Positions 1 to 8,003 of a stretch of 25,937 nt of DNA are shown here, one piece after another; the stretch's first letter is position 1, and every line of letters begins with the position of its first letter. Source of the stretch: Syntrophomonas_B sp035447945 (lineage in GTDB: Bacteria > Bacillota > Syntrophomonadia > Syntrophomonadales > Syntrophomonadaceae). Where the stretch lies: NCBI GenBank assembly GCA_035447945.1, contig DAOTHZ010000026.1:1-25937 (forward strand), given 5' to 3'. The position numbers were made by a program, and so were the translations under genes. Below the pieces are notes generated by a model. The model made no database searches. It had not been told where the DNA came from and was given only the letters and a program-made list of their open reading frames with translations.

Positions 1-708
1 CATTTTCTCGAGGGAACTGGCCCCCACTGCCAGATTGGTCATAAAATCAGCATGACGGTCCCGCTGGATGACCTGGGTGGAAACCGGACATGCTTTTAGT
101 CGCAGCTTTTGGCAGACATATTCTTCAACCCGTGGGTCGAGATGGGCAAAATTGCCAACCGCTCCGGATATCGCTCCATAAGCAATCACTTCCCGGGCTT
201 GCTTTAATCGCTCTATATTCCTGTCCATCTCCGTATACCAGAGTGCCATTTTCAACCCGAAAGTGGTGGGCTCGCCATGGACTCCGTGCGTGCGGCCGAC
301 ACACAGGGTGTATTTGTACTGTAAAGCTTTTCCCTTGATAGCAGCCTGGAGTTTTTCCAGTTTGGCCAGGATCAAATCGGCTGCATCCCGCATCTGCATT
401 GCAATGCCGGTATCCAGAATATCCGAAGAGGTCAGGCCGAGATGGATGTATTTGGCATCATCGCCCACATATTCGCCAACGTTGGTAAGAAAAGCAATGA
501 CATCGTGGCGGACTTCCACTTCGATGGCTGCGATCCGCTCTACATCGAAGCGAGCTCGGGCCTTGATTGTTTCCACCGCTTCCACCGGGATCTTGCCTAA
601 TTGCGCCCAAGCTTCACAGGCGGCAACTTCTATTTGCAGCCAGTTGTTGAGCTTGCTCGCTTCCGACCAGACCTCCCCCATGGCCGGCAGCGTATACCGT
701 TTGATCAT
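1..708 (-). CDS. purB: Adenylosuccinate lyase, N-terminal part (cut by window edge)
   Basis: PurB cleaves SAICAR to AICAR and adenylosuccinate to AMP in cytoplasmic purine synthesis. The 236 visible residues begin MIKRYTLPAMGEVWSE and run off the window edge, so a little over half of a usual ~430-residue protein is present. Visible family signatures are an RHDV segment near residue 68, TSSDILDT near residue 93, and RTHGVHGEPTTFG near residue 140, which carries the conserved catalytic-site histidine. The ATG overlaps the purE stop by four bases (ATGA), so the two genes are translationally coupled and share the purE promoter and riboswitch. The signature loop of the C-terminal half lies outside the window and cannot be checked. 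Identification is secure; integrity of the missing part is unknown. Confidence 0.95.
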   Translation of the reverse strand, partial: MIKRYTLPAMGEVWSEASKLNNWLQIEVAACEAWAQLGKIPVEAVETIKARARFDVERIAAIEVEVRHDVIAFLTNVGEYVGDDAKYIHLGLTSSDILDTGIAMQMRDAADLILAKLEKLQAAIKGKALQYKYTLCVGRTHGVHGEPTTFGLKMALWYTEMDRNIERLKQAREVIAYGAISGAVGNFAHLDPRVEEYVCQKLRLKACPVSTQVIQRDRHADFMTNLAVGASSLEKM

Positions 709-1229
709 TGGCCGCCCTCCTTCTGCTGCAGATATTCCTGCACACCCATCTCTTGAAGTCGTTGGTTCTTGTCCAAAACCTCACTGCCCATTTTATGGCG
801 GTATTCGGTGAGTCTGTGCTTGAGCGCCTCATCTTTGAGGGCGATCATTTCCAAAGCCAGCAACGCCGCGTTGGCACTGCCATTGATGGCTACCGTGGCC
901 ACCGGTATGCCTTTAGGCATCTGCACGATCGAATAGAGGGAATCCAGCCCGGAGAGGGTACTGGTCTTGATGGGTACACCGATAACCGGCAAGATCGTAT
1001 AAGCGGCAATCACACCCGGCAAGTGGGCAGCGCCTCCAGCGCCGGCAATGATCACATCCACTCCCCGGGTCTCAGCAGTGGTTGCATAGGCAGCCGTCTC
1101 ATGGGGCAGACGGTGGGCGGAACAGACGGTTACGTCATAGGTAACGGCAAATTGGTCGAGCATATCACAGGCATCCTTCATGATGGCCAGATCCGAATCA
1201 CTTCCCATTATGATCCCGACTTGGGGCAT
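705..1229 (-). CDS. purE: N5-carboxyaminoimidazole ribonucleotide mutase, class I PurE
   Basis: PurE converts N5-CAIR to CAIR in de novo purine synthesis. The 174-residue product starts MPQVGIIMGSDSDL, the usual PurE N-terminus with the GSDSD substrate-binding loop. It contains the SAHR segment (CSAHRLP, near residue 40) and the glycine-rich AGAGGAAHLPGV (near residue 65). Length is normal. An in-frame ATG nine bases upstream (at 1238) directly abuts AGGAGG with no spacer; the ATG at 1229 has a nine-base spacer and gives the typical family N-terminus, so I chose 1229. First gene of an operon with purB. The leader carries a PRPP-type riboswitch and a hairpin that can exclude its aptamer fold, so expression should rise when PRPP is plentiful (inference from the riboswitch class). 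Confidence 0.96.
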   Translation of the reverse strand: MPQVGIIMGSDSDLAIMKDACDMLDQFAVTYDVTVCSAHRLPHETAAYATTAETRGVDVIIAGAGGAAHLPGVIAAYTILPVIGVPIKTSTLSGLDSLYSIVQMPKGIPVATVAINGSANAALLALEMIALKDEALKHRLTEYRHKMGSEVLDKNQRLQEMGVQEYLQQKEGGQ

Positions 1230-1271
1230 GCTTTTCATCCTCCTTTTTGTCCGGTAAATGTATACAGTATT

Positions 1272-1325
1272 TATAAAGCCCAGACAGATAGGCTTCGTAA
1301 CCGAAACCTGTCCGCCTGGGCTTTT
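1272..1325 (-). terminator. Riboswitch expression-platform hairpin before purE
   Basis: On the minus strand AAAGCCCAG (1324-1316) pairs with CTGGGCTTT (1283-1275), extended inside by ACAG/CTGT around a bulge. The left arm uses the GCCC of the aptamer's 3' stem and the loop contains the TTTCG that closes aptamer stem P1. Aptamer and hairpin are therefore mutually exclusive, as in an ON switch where ligand prevents termination. The downstream tract is only TTTATAAAT, so it is a weak intrinsic terminator by sequence. Confidence 0.7.
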
Positions 1326-1410
1326 ATCCCTATACGGTGTAGTGCCAGAGGCACCTGTGTCACTTGGACCTGTCCACGGTTATGCGTGCGGAACCCTAGA
1401 CACACTTTCG
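1302..1410 (-). ncRNA. PRPP riboswitch (ykkC subtype 2b) in the purE leader
   Basis: The minus strand carries the ykkC-family core in order: CGAAAGTGTGTCTAGGGTT, GGTCCAAGTGACACAGG, CTACACCG, then AGGGATAAAAGCCCAGGCGG and TTTCG. The terminal CGAAA (1410-1406) and TTTCG (1306-1302) can form the closing P1 stem. The conserved strings agree, as I recall them, with PRPP-binding ykkC aptamers placed before purine genes; the guanidine subtype has different genes downstream. PRPP is the first precursor of the pathway, so an activating switch before purE makes sense. Assignment to PRPP rather than ppGpp rests on the core sequence and context, not on an alignment. Confidence 0.87.
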
Positions 1411-1412
1411 TG

Positions 1413-1435
1413 TTATATGGTTATTATGTCCATAT
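1413..1435 (-). other. 5' hairpin of the purE leader transcript
   Basis: ATATGG and CCATAT flank a short A/T-rich loop at the predicted transcript 5' end, just before the aptamer. It could protect the RNA end or help the aptamer fold independently. Its role is inferred. Confidence 0.4.
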
Positions 1436-1441
1436 AGATTG

Positions 1442-1470
1442 ATATTAGCAGAGCTTTCATGGGGTGTCAA
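1442..1470 (-). promoter_or_regulatory. Sigma-A promoter of purEB
   Basis: A consensus TTGACA -35 (1470-1465) is separated by exactly 17 bases from TAATAT (1447-1442). Transcription would begin near 1435, just upstream of the riboswitch. No clear PurR box was found nearby. Confidence 0.8.
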
Positions 1471-1518
1471 CTCGAAGCACGAACATCAGGAAATACGAGT
1501 ATGTAATCGGTTCAATCC

Positions 1519-1548
1519 TTGACTTAACGTTCTCCTAAATACTATATT
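1519..1548 (+). promoter_or_regulatory. Probable sigma-A promoter of the DUF169 gene
   Basis: TTGACT (1519-1524) and TATATT (1543-1548) are 18 bases apart and about 100 bases upstream of the DUF169 start. It is divergent from the purE promoter 50 bases away. Confidence 0.6.
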
Positions 1549-1646
1549 TAATTTGATAATGAACATATGCTCTGAAAAAAACAGTTTGTGAAAGAAACAA
1601 TTTTGATGAAAAACTTTTGATAATTAACAATACGAGGGGTGTTTAT

Positions 1647-2381
1647 ATGCAGCAGAATAAAAACTATGCCGAAGTACTCAAGCATACTATTGGCATGCAC
1701 AGGGAACCTGTAGCCGTAAAACTTGTAGGCGAAGAAGCGCAACTCAGCCATATTAATCCAAATGACTATGATGCCGGTACCAAGTCTCGCTATTGTCAGG
1801 GCGTAATGAGAGCAACACGAGGGGAAAGAGTTATCTTAAACGCTGATAATATATCCTGTGCCGCTGCCGCTGCAGCATTTGGGTTCAAAACCCTTCATCC
1901 CAAACTGGCTTCAGGTGAAGCTCATTTCAATACGGGTACTTTTGGAACACAGGAAGCCGCCCAAAGAATAATGGGGGATATGCCCAGGCTTGCATGCGGA
2001 GATTATCACTCGGTTCTGATATCACCTCTGGCTTTGGCAGAGTTTGAACCAGATGTCGTTTTGATTGAAGCACCCCCGGAAAATTTAATGTGGCTCGCTT
2101 TGGCCTGTATTTATACCAGCGGTGAACGTTTGCAGTTTTCCACTTCCGTAGTTCAGGCCACTTGCGTAGATTGTACGGTAGTTCCTTTTATCAGCGGAAA
2201 AACAAATGCCACCCTCGGCTGTAACGGATGCCGTGAAGCAACGGATTTAAATGTCACCGAAAATCTGCTCGGCATTCCTTATGCTTCCCTATCTTCTATC
2301 ATCGATAATCTTGCCAATATGAAAGAATTCATTACAAAAAATAGAAGCAAGAGCATCTACGAACGCTTTGACAAAAAATAA
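1647..2381 (+). CDS. DUF169 family protein
   Basis: A 244-residue cytoplasmic protein beginning MQQNKNYAEVLKHTIGMHRE. It matches my recollection of the DUF169 family (PF02596): an early PVAVKLV segment, a cysteine-containing stretch YCQGVMRATRGE, then a centre with SPLALAEFEPDVVLIE. It has many cysteines (NISCAAAAAAFG, ATCVDCTVVP, GCNGCREA), which suggests metal or cofactor binding, but no classical iron-sulfur motif is complete. The function of the family is not established. I chose the ATG at 1647 because GAGGGGTG lies about six bases before it; an upstream in-frame ATG has no ribosome site. The AlkD-like gene follows after 28 bases on the same strand, so the two are probably co-transcribed. 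Confidence 0.85.
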   Translation: MQQNKNYAEVLKHTIGMHREPVAVKLVGEEAQLSHINPNDYDAGTKSRYCQGVMRATRGERVILNADNISCAAAAAAFGFKTLHPKLASGEAHFNTGTFGTQEAAQRIMGDMPRLACGDYHSVLISPLALAEFEPDVVLIEAPPENLMWLALACIYTSGERLQFSTSVVQATCVDCTVVPFISGKTNATLGCNGCREATDLNVTENLLGIPYASLSSIIDNLANMKEFITKNRSKSIYERFDKK

Positions 2382-2409
2382 CTGTAAACAAGAAGCCAGG
2401 AGATAGAAA

Positions 2410-3102
2410 ATGACGAGTAACACTCAATCGGTTCAGGCCCAGTTGTTTGAGCTGCAGGATCTAAAATATAAAGCGTTTCAGTGCAAACTCATGCCGACCG
2501 TTAACCCGGATACGGTCATCGGGGTGCGCACCCCGGATCTGCGCAAGTTTGCCCGGGCATTTTCGCAAACGCCGCAAGCTGAAGAATTTATTCATATCCT
2601 GCCGCACACGTATTATGAAGAAAACAACCTGCACGGCTTCCTGATTGAGATGATCAAGGATTATAACGCCGCCATTGCAGCGGTAGAGGCATTCCTGCCC
2701 TACATCGACAACTGGGCCACCTGTGACCTGATTTCACCGAAGGTATTTAAAAAAAATCTGCCGGGGTTATACGAAAAAATAAAGGTCTGGCTGAAATCCA
2801 GCCAGACTTATACGGTACGTTTCGGGATCGGTATGCTGATGAGCTTTTATCTGAATGACGAATTTCAGCCGGAGATGCTTGAGCTCGTAGCCAGTGTACG
2901 CTCCCAGGAATACTACATTAATATGATGATCGCCTGGTATTTCGCCACCGCCCTGGCCAAGCAGCACGATGCCGCTTTGTCGGTTTTGCAGGAACAGCGC
3001 CTGGAAAAGTGGACCCATAACAAGGCTATTCAAAAATCGATTGAGAGCTATCGCATCGACGATGATGTCAAGGCCTACCTGCGGTCGTTAAAAGTGAAAT
3101 GA
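2410..3102 (+). CDS. AlkD-like DNA alkylation repair protein
   Basis: A 230-residue HEAT-like repeat protein of the DNA alkylation repair family (PF08713), which excises N3- and N7-alkylpurines without base flipping. Residues W102 and D106 (DNWATCDLI), R137 (TVRFGIGML) and W176 (IAWYF) match Bacillus cereus AlkD W109, D113, R148 and W187 in order, and the last two have the same 39-residue spacing. The known DNA-contact and catalytic aspartate set is therefore kept. The start has CCAGGAG eight bases upstream. It lies 28 bases behind the DUF169 gene and ends against the decayed AraC gene on the other strand, overlapping its remnant frame by about 15 bases. Some relatives lack glycosylase activity; the residues here favour an active enzyme. 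Confidence 0.88.
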   Translation: MTSNTQSVQAQLFELQDLKYKAFQCKLMPTVNPDTVIGVRTPDLRKFARAFSQTPQAEEFIHILPHTYYEENNLHGFLIEMIKDYNAAIAAVEAFLPYIDNWATCDLISPKVFKKNLPGLYEKIKVWLKSSQTYTVRFGIGMLMSFYLNDEFQPEMLELVASVRSQEYYINMMIAWYFATALAKQHDAALSVLQEQRLEKWTHNKAIQKSIESYRIDDDVKAYLRSLKVK

Positions 3103-3724
3103 AACCGTTAAAAATTTAATCATATCTTTATGCAAAATTATATTGCCTTCCAGATTTTCGTTGCCGCCACGCCCGCCTACCCAGGTGTAAACCCTCGAAC
3201 TGTCAGTCAATACTTGTACTTCAAACGAATTAAACATTGGAATAAATTCCGTGTTGATTTTTGATTGAGGAGCAATCGAAAATAATTCGTTAAATATTTC
3301 ATCTTGCCGGCATAGCCTTCAAAGGTGTCAAACCTGGAAAGCCCTCCGGGATAGAAGGGACTCTGTATAACTTTTACGTTGGTGGATTTGCGAAACTCGA
3401 TTGAAGAAATATGATGATGCTTCTTGAAAGCAGAACTGTAATTGGACGGACTGTATCCGTAATCCAATCCAATATCGGTGATCGGTTTATCCTTTACCAG
3501 CTTGATATCGACGGCGCTCTGGTCCATCTTCAGACGTTTTATGAATCCGTACACACTTTCACCGGTTACCTCCTTGAAGGACCGGCTAAAGTAATATTCC
3601 GAGAAATGAAGATGATCGGAACATCCTGCACCGAAATATTCTCGTTAAAATGCTGGATAATATAATCAATACTCCGGTTTGTCAGTTCCTTATTAATCAT
3701 AACTTTTTCTTTTGCTTTCATCAT
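3088..3724 (-). pseudogene. Frameshifted AraC-family regulator remnant
   Basis: The first part (start at 3724 or 3721, CAGGA upstream) reads into an AraC helix-turn-helix: LTNRSIDYIIQHFNENISVQD. Near 3619-3621 one base is missing: the string GAT GTT CC GAT CAT would read DVADH with one more base, and the downstream frame then continues FSEYYFSRSFKEVTGESVYG and a second helix-turn-helix (KPITDIGLDYGYSPSNYSSA). The protein should then enter a GyrI-like effector domain (SPFYPGGLSRFDTFEGYAGK), but the reading shifts again near 3310. A third frame continues open to 3088 with a protein-like tail containing RVYTWVGGRGGNENLEGN, which I do not recognise. No full-length regulator can be made without recoding. 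It starts directly after the NRDE gene. Confidence 0.8.
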
Positions 3725-3725
3725 T

Positions 3726-4529
3726 TTAATCCTGCCGAGTAATTTTTGGGGACTGTCCCCGATAATCAGTCTCGAATTCATAATGGACTTCGTTCCACTT
3801 GTCAGTTTGTCCAACCGCAAAGCTGCGTTCCCGAAATTGAACCTGACCGGCACGGTCTATCAATAAAACGGTGGTAGTGCGAGTTCCGTATTGGGGACTG
3901 ATTACGAAGGCCGGCGCCAGCACCCGTTCCATTTCCAGACTCACCCCGGTTTGAGGCAGCATCTCATCAGACGGCTGTTCCCGGTCGGCCATCATGGTGA
4001 ACAATCGCTCGACATCAAGCACTTTATCCGCCATGATACCTGCCAAAGTATGTTTACCCTTGGCAAGCTTGGGCCAGGGGTCGTCCAGTACGCTGTTGCT
4101 GAGACCGTGGATGCCGCTTTCCACTTTACGCAGCACATGGTCCCGATTGGAATAGCAGTATAGTGATTCCTGGTCACCCAGCAGCAGGTTGAAACCGTTA
4201 AACAAGTCTGCCTGACTGATCATGGATGCAATGTACTCCAGCGGTTTCGCTTCGCCCGCCAGATAGTTATACACCAGATGGCCGCGCGACCGGGCCGAGG
4301 GATTGAAAGAAGCCGGATCGCGGTAGTTGGTCAGGGTGGCAAATCGCCCGCCGGTGGTCACGCCCATCCAGGTGCCGCCTTCTTTTACATCACGACCGGC
4401 CAGCAACCCTTCATGTTCCGGCCAGAAAGCTGCCGGCTGGGTGGGACGCTGATAGAATTCATCCCGGTTGGCAGCCACCACCAGCCTGTATTTTGGATGA
4501 CAGTCATAGGCGAATATGATCAGACACAT
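3726..4529 (-). CDS. NRDE family protein (TANGO2-like)
   Basis: A 267-residue protein starting MCLIIFAYDCHPKY with the family's Cys2 and the naming motif AANRDEF near residue 19. Further family-typical strings are LAGRDVKEGGTWMGVT and ATLTNYRDP. In eukaryotes TANGO2 is linked to haem handling and mitochondrial metabolism; the bacterial role is not established, though the N-terminal cysteine resembles Ntn hydrolases. The ATG has GGAGC about six bases upstream. The last ~14 codons pass through the palindrome GGGGACTGTCCCC and look like an added tail after NEVHYEFE, probably from repeat insertion at the 3' end. The AraC remnant begins just past the stop. Confidence 0.88.
   Translation of the reverse strand: MCLIIFAYDCHPKYRLVVAANRDEFYQRPTQPAAFWPEHEGLLAGRDVKEGGTWMGVTTGGRFATLTNYRDPASFNPSARSRGHLVYNYLAGEAKPLEYIASMISQADLFNGFNLLLGDQESLYCYSNRDHVLRKVESGIHGLSNSVLDDPWPKLAKGKHTLAGIMADKVLDVERLFTMMADREQPSDEMLPQTGVSLEMERVLAPAFVISPQYGTRTTTVLLIDRAGQVQFRERSFAVGQTDKWNEVHYEFETDYRGQSPKITRQD
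3748..3760. repeat. 13-bp palindrome GGGGAC-T-GTCCCC
   Basis: A perfect 6-1-6 palindrome preceded by TTTTT on the plus strand, within the last codons of the NRDE gene. It has the same design (central T, six-base arms, at a gene 3' end) as the palindrome at 19934-19946. I take both as dispersed REP-like units; the class is inferred. Confidence 0.6.
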
Positions 4530-4624
4530 GTTGATTGCTCCATTTTCATTTATTTAGGTGTTTTTCATCATTTAGAAAGTCAGGCAATCCTGTTCGCTTA
4601 CGGTGACATGGGTTATTAAAATTA

Positions 4625-4649
4625 CATGATGCAAGTTCCTTGCTTCATG
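4625..4649 (-). terminator. Probable terminator after nfo
   Basis: On the minus strand CATGA-A-GCAAG pairs with CTTGC-A-TCATG around a three-base loop, followed by TAATTTTAATAA. It lies 16 bases past the nfo stop. The T tract is interrupted, so strength is uncertain. Confidence 0.55.
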
Positions 4650-4664
4650 GTCTGCCGTTGAGCC

Positions 4665-5498
4665 TTATTCCTGATAAGCAGCCTTGAGCAGTTTGATTTC
4701 TTCGGCATAGCCCTCCAGCTCATTGGGCGTTTCGAGATAGAAGGGGAGATGTTTGAGCTGGGGGTGGTTGATCACTTTGATTATGGTATCCAGCCCCAAG
4801 GTTCCTTCCCCAATTTTTTCATGGCGGTCTTTGTGGCTGGCAAAGGGGTTTTTGCTGTCATTTAAATGAATGGCCTGCAGCCGGTGAAGCCCGATGGCCC
4901 TGTCAAATTCCGCCAATACGCCGTCCAAATCATGAATGATATCGTAGCCAGCGTCAAAAATATGACACGTATCCAAACACACGCCCAGTTTTTCCTGTAG
5001 TTGCACCTGATCGATGATCTGCCCGATTTCTTCAAATTTGCCTCCCACTTCACTGCCCTTGCCGGACATGGTTTCCAGTAATACCATAGTGGTCTGCGCT
5101 GGTTTTAAAATCTGGTTGAGCACGTCGGCGATCAGCTCGATCCCCCTTTCCACGCCTTGCCCGACATGGCTGCCGGGGTGGAAGTTGTAGTAATTGTTAG
5201 GGGTGTGTTCCAAGCGCAGCAGGTCATCAGCCATGACCTCCAGCGCAAACTCTCTGGTTCTTGGTTCGGCCGCGCAGGCGTTCAGGGTATAGGGCGCATG
5301 GGCCAGGATTTTTATCAAACTGTGCTCACGGGCAAATTGCAGAAATTTTTCCACATCCTTCGGGTCAATGGCCTTGGCCTTGCTGCCCCGAGGATTGCGG
5401 GTAAAAAACTGAAACGTATTGGCACCGATACTGACTGCTTCCTTGCCCATATGGGCATAGCCTTTGGCGGCAGACAGATGACAGCCGATGGTGAACAT
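4665..5498 (-). CDS. nfo: Deoxyribonuclease IV (endonuclease IV)
   Basis: Endonuclease IV cuts DNA 5' to abasic sites and removes 3' blocking groups in base excision repair, using three zinc ions. The 277 residues match the normal family length. Metal-ligand signatures are present in order: FHPGSHVG (His), LETMSGKGSEVG (Glu), CLDTCHIFDAGYD (Asp and His), HLNDSKNPFASHKDRHEKIG (His, Asp, His) and the final LETPNE (Glu). The start MFTIGCHLSAAKG has AGGAGG about eight bases upstream. It follows the aldolase gene by 34 bases and is likely the last gene of the MFS-aldolase-nfo operon, with a hairpin behind it. Confidence 0.96.
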   Translation of the reverse strand: MFTIGCHLSAAKGYAHMGKEAVSIGANTFQFFTRNPRGSKAKAIDPKDVEKFLQFAREHSLIKILAHAPYTLNACAAEPRTREFALEVMADDLLRLEHTPNNYYNFHPGSHVGQGVERGIELIADVLNQILKPAQTTMVLLETMSGKGSEVGGKFEEIGQIIDQVQLQEKLGVCLDTCHIFDAGYDIIHDLDGVLAEFDRAIGLHRLQAIHLNDSKNPFASHKDRHEKIGEGTLGLDTIIKVINHPQLKHLPFYLETPNELEGYAEEIKLLKAAYQE

Positions 5499-5532
5499 GC
5501 TTTGCGCCTCCTTGCTTGGCTGCTGACAGCCG

Positions 5533-6567
5533 TTATGATTTTTCGATGGCAGCGATTAATTGTTCCACGTTTTCCGGCAAGGTCGCCCAGCTGGTGCAAA
5601 AGCGCACCGCGCTATGCCGATCATCCACCCTCTGCCAGTAGGAATAGACAAAGTTTTCACTGAGCCTTTCCAGCATTGCATCGGGCAGGATGGGAAATTG
5701 CTGATTGGTGGGAGAATCGATCAGGAACTGATAGCCTTTCCTGGTGCAGGCGGCTTTGATCTGCATGGCCAGTGCAATGGCCTGGCGGCTCATGGCAAAA
5801 TACAAATCATCTGTAAACAAAGCCGCAAACTGCACCCCCAGCAACCGCCCCTTGGCCAGCATACCACCCTTTTGTTTTATTATGTAACGAAAATCAGGCT
5901 TTAACCGCTCATCACAGATAACCAGCGCCTCGCCAAACAACAAGCCCACCTTGGTCCCGCCGATATAGAACGCATCACAAAGCCGGGCAATGGCAGGCAG
6001 GTCCAGATCATTTTCCGGTGAACACAGTCCATAACCCAGTCGGGCCCCATCCATGTAAAGGATCAGGTCATTTTGGCGGCAGGTCTCATGCAAGGCGGTC
6101 AGTTCCGCCCGGCTATAGATGGTGCCCACCTCGGAAGGGTTGGAAATATAGACCAGTTTGGGCTGAACCATGTGTTCATGGGTGGAATCACCATAATGGT
6201 CCTCACAAACCTGGCGGACCTGGGCGGCAGTTATTTTTCCGTCAGGGCTGGGCAAAGCAAGAATCTTGTGCCCGACCGCCTCAATGGATCCGGTTTCGTG
6301 CACATTGATATGCCCGGTATCAGCGGAGATAACCCCCTGATGCGGGCGCAAGGCAGAGGCTATAAAAGTAAAATTGGTCTGGGTGCCGCCCACCAGAAAA
6401 TGCACATCGAGATCATCGCGCCCACATTTTTTCCTAATCAGCCGGGCGGCTTCCATACAGTGATGATCCTCGCCGTAACCAATGGTCTGCTCCAGGTTGG
6501 TTGCCAGCAATTTTTCCATAACCAGAGGATGGGCCCCTTCGCAATAATCATTGTTGAAAAAAATCAT
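5533..6567 (-). CDS. Threonine aldolase / beta-eliminating lyase family, PLP enzyme
   Basis: A 344-residue fold-type I PLP enzyme of the low-specificity threonine aldolase family, which cleaves L-threonine or allo-threonine to glycine and acetaldehyde. It begins FFNNDYCEGAHPLVM, has the active-site histidine region GYGEDHHCMEA, the cofactor aspartate in YMDGARLGYG, and the Schiff-base lysine in YIGGTKVGLLFGEA. The ATG has AAGGA about eight bases upstream. It lies 54 bases behind the MFS gene and 34 bases before nfo on the same strand. The paired transporter might import an amino acid or hydroxy acid substrate, but the sequence does not show which. Other beta-eliminating lyases of this superfamily cannot be excluded. 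Confidence 0.85.
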   Translation of the reverse strand: MIFFNNDYCEGAHPLVMEKLLATNLEQTIGYGEDHHCMEAARLIRKKCGRDDLDVHFLVGGTQTNFTFIASALRPHQGVISADTGHINVHETGSIEAVGHKILALPSPDGKITAAQVRQVCEDHYGDSTHEHMVQPKLVYISNPSEVGTIYSRAELTALHETCRQNDLILYMDGARLGYGLCSPENDLDLPAIARLCDAFYIGGTKVGLLFGEALVICDERLKPDFRYIIKQKGGMLAKGRLLGVQFAALFTDDLYFAMSRQAIALAMQIKAACTRKGYQFLIDSPTNQQFPILPDAMLERLSENFVYSYWQRVDDRHSAVRFCTSWATLPENVEQLIAAIEKS

Positions 6568-6621
6568 CAGCCAATTCCTTCTTTACAAACTTTTTTAAGC
6601 TGCAACGCCAAGCAGCCGGCC

Positions 6622-7941
6622 TTAATAGCCTTGACGATACAAGAACAAACAACTGAGCGCCCCCACCGCCGACATGGATACCAGGAACATCAAGCCCAGC
6701 ACATAGCTGCCGCTGATCTGGATCAACCAGCCGATTGCCAGAGGCGATAGGGCGGAAAGCAGATTGCTGACGCCGCTCATGGTCCCGGAGCCGGCGGCTA
6801 TCATCCGGTCCGGCAGCAGTGATTGCAACAGCGACCAGACACAAGGATAAACAAACTCATTGATCCCAACGGCAACAATCATAAAGATCACTGCCAGGGA
6901 GGCCGAAGGGATCACAGCCACCCCCAGAGTAGCCAGCGCCACTGTCATCAGGGACATAAAGGCGATCCGGCTGCGGCGGCTGCTCCTGTCCACCAGGCGT
7001 CCGCCGGTCAAAATCCCGATGGTGGAAACGATATATGCCAGTGTAACGTTGCTGGCGGTGCCCTGCAAATTAAACCCCCGGGCTTCCACCAGATATTGCG
7101 GCATCCAGGTCAGCAACCCCCACCAACTGCTTAAAAAAGCCGTATAGGCCAGGCACAGCATCCAGAAGGAGGGATTGCCCAGTAATAATCTGACGCCGAA
7201 ACCCTCTTTTTCATTTTGTTCACCATCTGCTTCCCGATTCCAGGAACAGATATAATTCAATTCTGTGACTGATATATAGGGATTATCCCCAGGTGAATCC
7301 GAAATCCAGCGCAGCCACAGCGGCAGAGTCGCCAGCAAGGCCAGCAGCCCCGGGATGATAAAGCTGTATTCCCACCCCAGATGGTTATTGATGGCGGAAA
7401 AAAGCGGAAAGGCGATCACCATACCAATACAGCCGCCCACCCCGTAAAGAGAATTGGCCATTCCCCTCTCCTGCGGCGGAAACCATCGTTTAACCAAAGT
7501 GCTCATATTGGGGAAATGAATCCCGTTGCCGACGCCCAGCAGCACCCGAATCAGCAGGATGGCGGCAAAGGATGCTGCCCAGCCGCCGGCGATCATTGCC
7601 AGGCCGGCGATCAATACCCCCAGCACAATGGTCTGCCGCGGCCCCAATCGTTTACTGATAGGGATGGCAGCCATGTTGGCCAGCGAGTAGACGACCAGAA
7701 ATACGGTCATCAGCAGTCCCTGTTGGGCAGTCTTGCCCTCCAGCGCCAGGTCCTGCAGGAAACGGGCATCAACCAGCAGGGCCCCGATATTGACCCGCAT
7801 CAGATAGACCACAATCCAGAGCAGACTTAGGGAAATTATCAATAAAAATCGGAACTTGTTGCGGTCAACAATCCTTTTTAGCAATCTTTCATCTTCTTTG
7901 CATAAATGATTGGGGCAGGAATCTCTCCCTGACTCCAGCAT
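6622..7941 (-). CDS. MFS transporter (ACS-like)
   Basis: A major facilitator of up to 439 residues with about 12 hydrophobic segments. Visible marks are the loop 2-3 motif SKRLGPRQTIV, GVGNGIHFPNM in helix 4-5, KRWFPPQERGMANSLYGVG, which is typical of the anion:cation symporter branch (hexuronate, glucarate, phthalate porters), and the second-half loop GGRLVDRSSRRS. The first ~24 residues are soluble and lack a clear ribosome site. The true start may be a TTG at about residue 20 (just before LLKRIVDRNKF). Substrate unknown. Probably first in an operon with the aldolase and nfo; divergent from the nucleotidase gene. Confidence 0.88.
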   Translation of the reverse strand: MLESGRDSCPNHLCKEDERLLKRIVDRNKFRFLLIISLSLLWIVVYLMRVNIGALLVDARFLQDLALEGKTAQQGLLMTVFLVVYSLANMAAIPISKRLGPRQTIVLGVLIAGLAMIAGGWAASFAAILLIRVLLGVGNGIHFPNMSTLVKRWFPPQERGMANSLYGVGGCIGMVIAFPLFSAINNHLGWEYSFIIPGLLALLATLPLWLRWISDSPGDNPYISVTELNYICSWNREADGEQNEKEGFGVRLLLGNPSFWMLCLAYTAFLSSWWGLLTWMPQYLVEARGFNLQGTASNVTLAYIVSTIGILTGGRLVDRSSRRSRIAFMSLMTVALATLGVAVIPSASLAVIFMIVAVGINEFVYPCVWSLLQSLLPDRMIAAGSGTMSGVSNLLSALSPLAIGWLIQISGSYVLGLMFLVSMSAVGALSCLFLYRQGY

Positions 7942-8003
7942 TTATTGTAGCATAATAAACAGGTTGCAGCGCTATAAATGAAAGCAGGGAAGGAAGAAGC
8001 AGG

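Noticed and set aside
1465..1495. Possible PurR box upstream of purE (ACGAACAT-like string)
   Set aside because: Only a partial match to one PurBox and no inverted partner at the expected distance.
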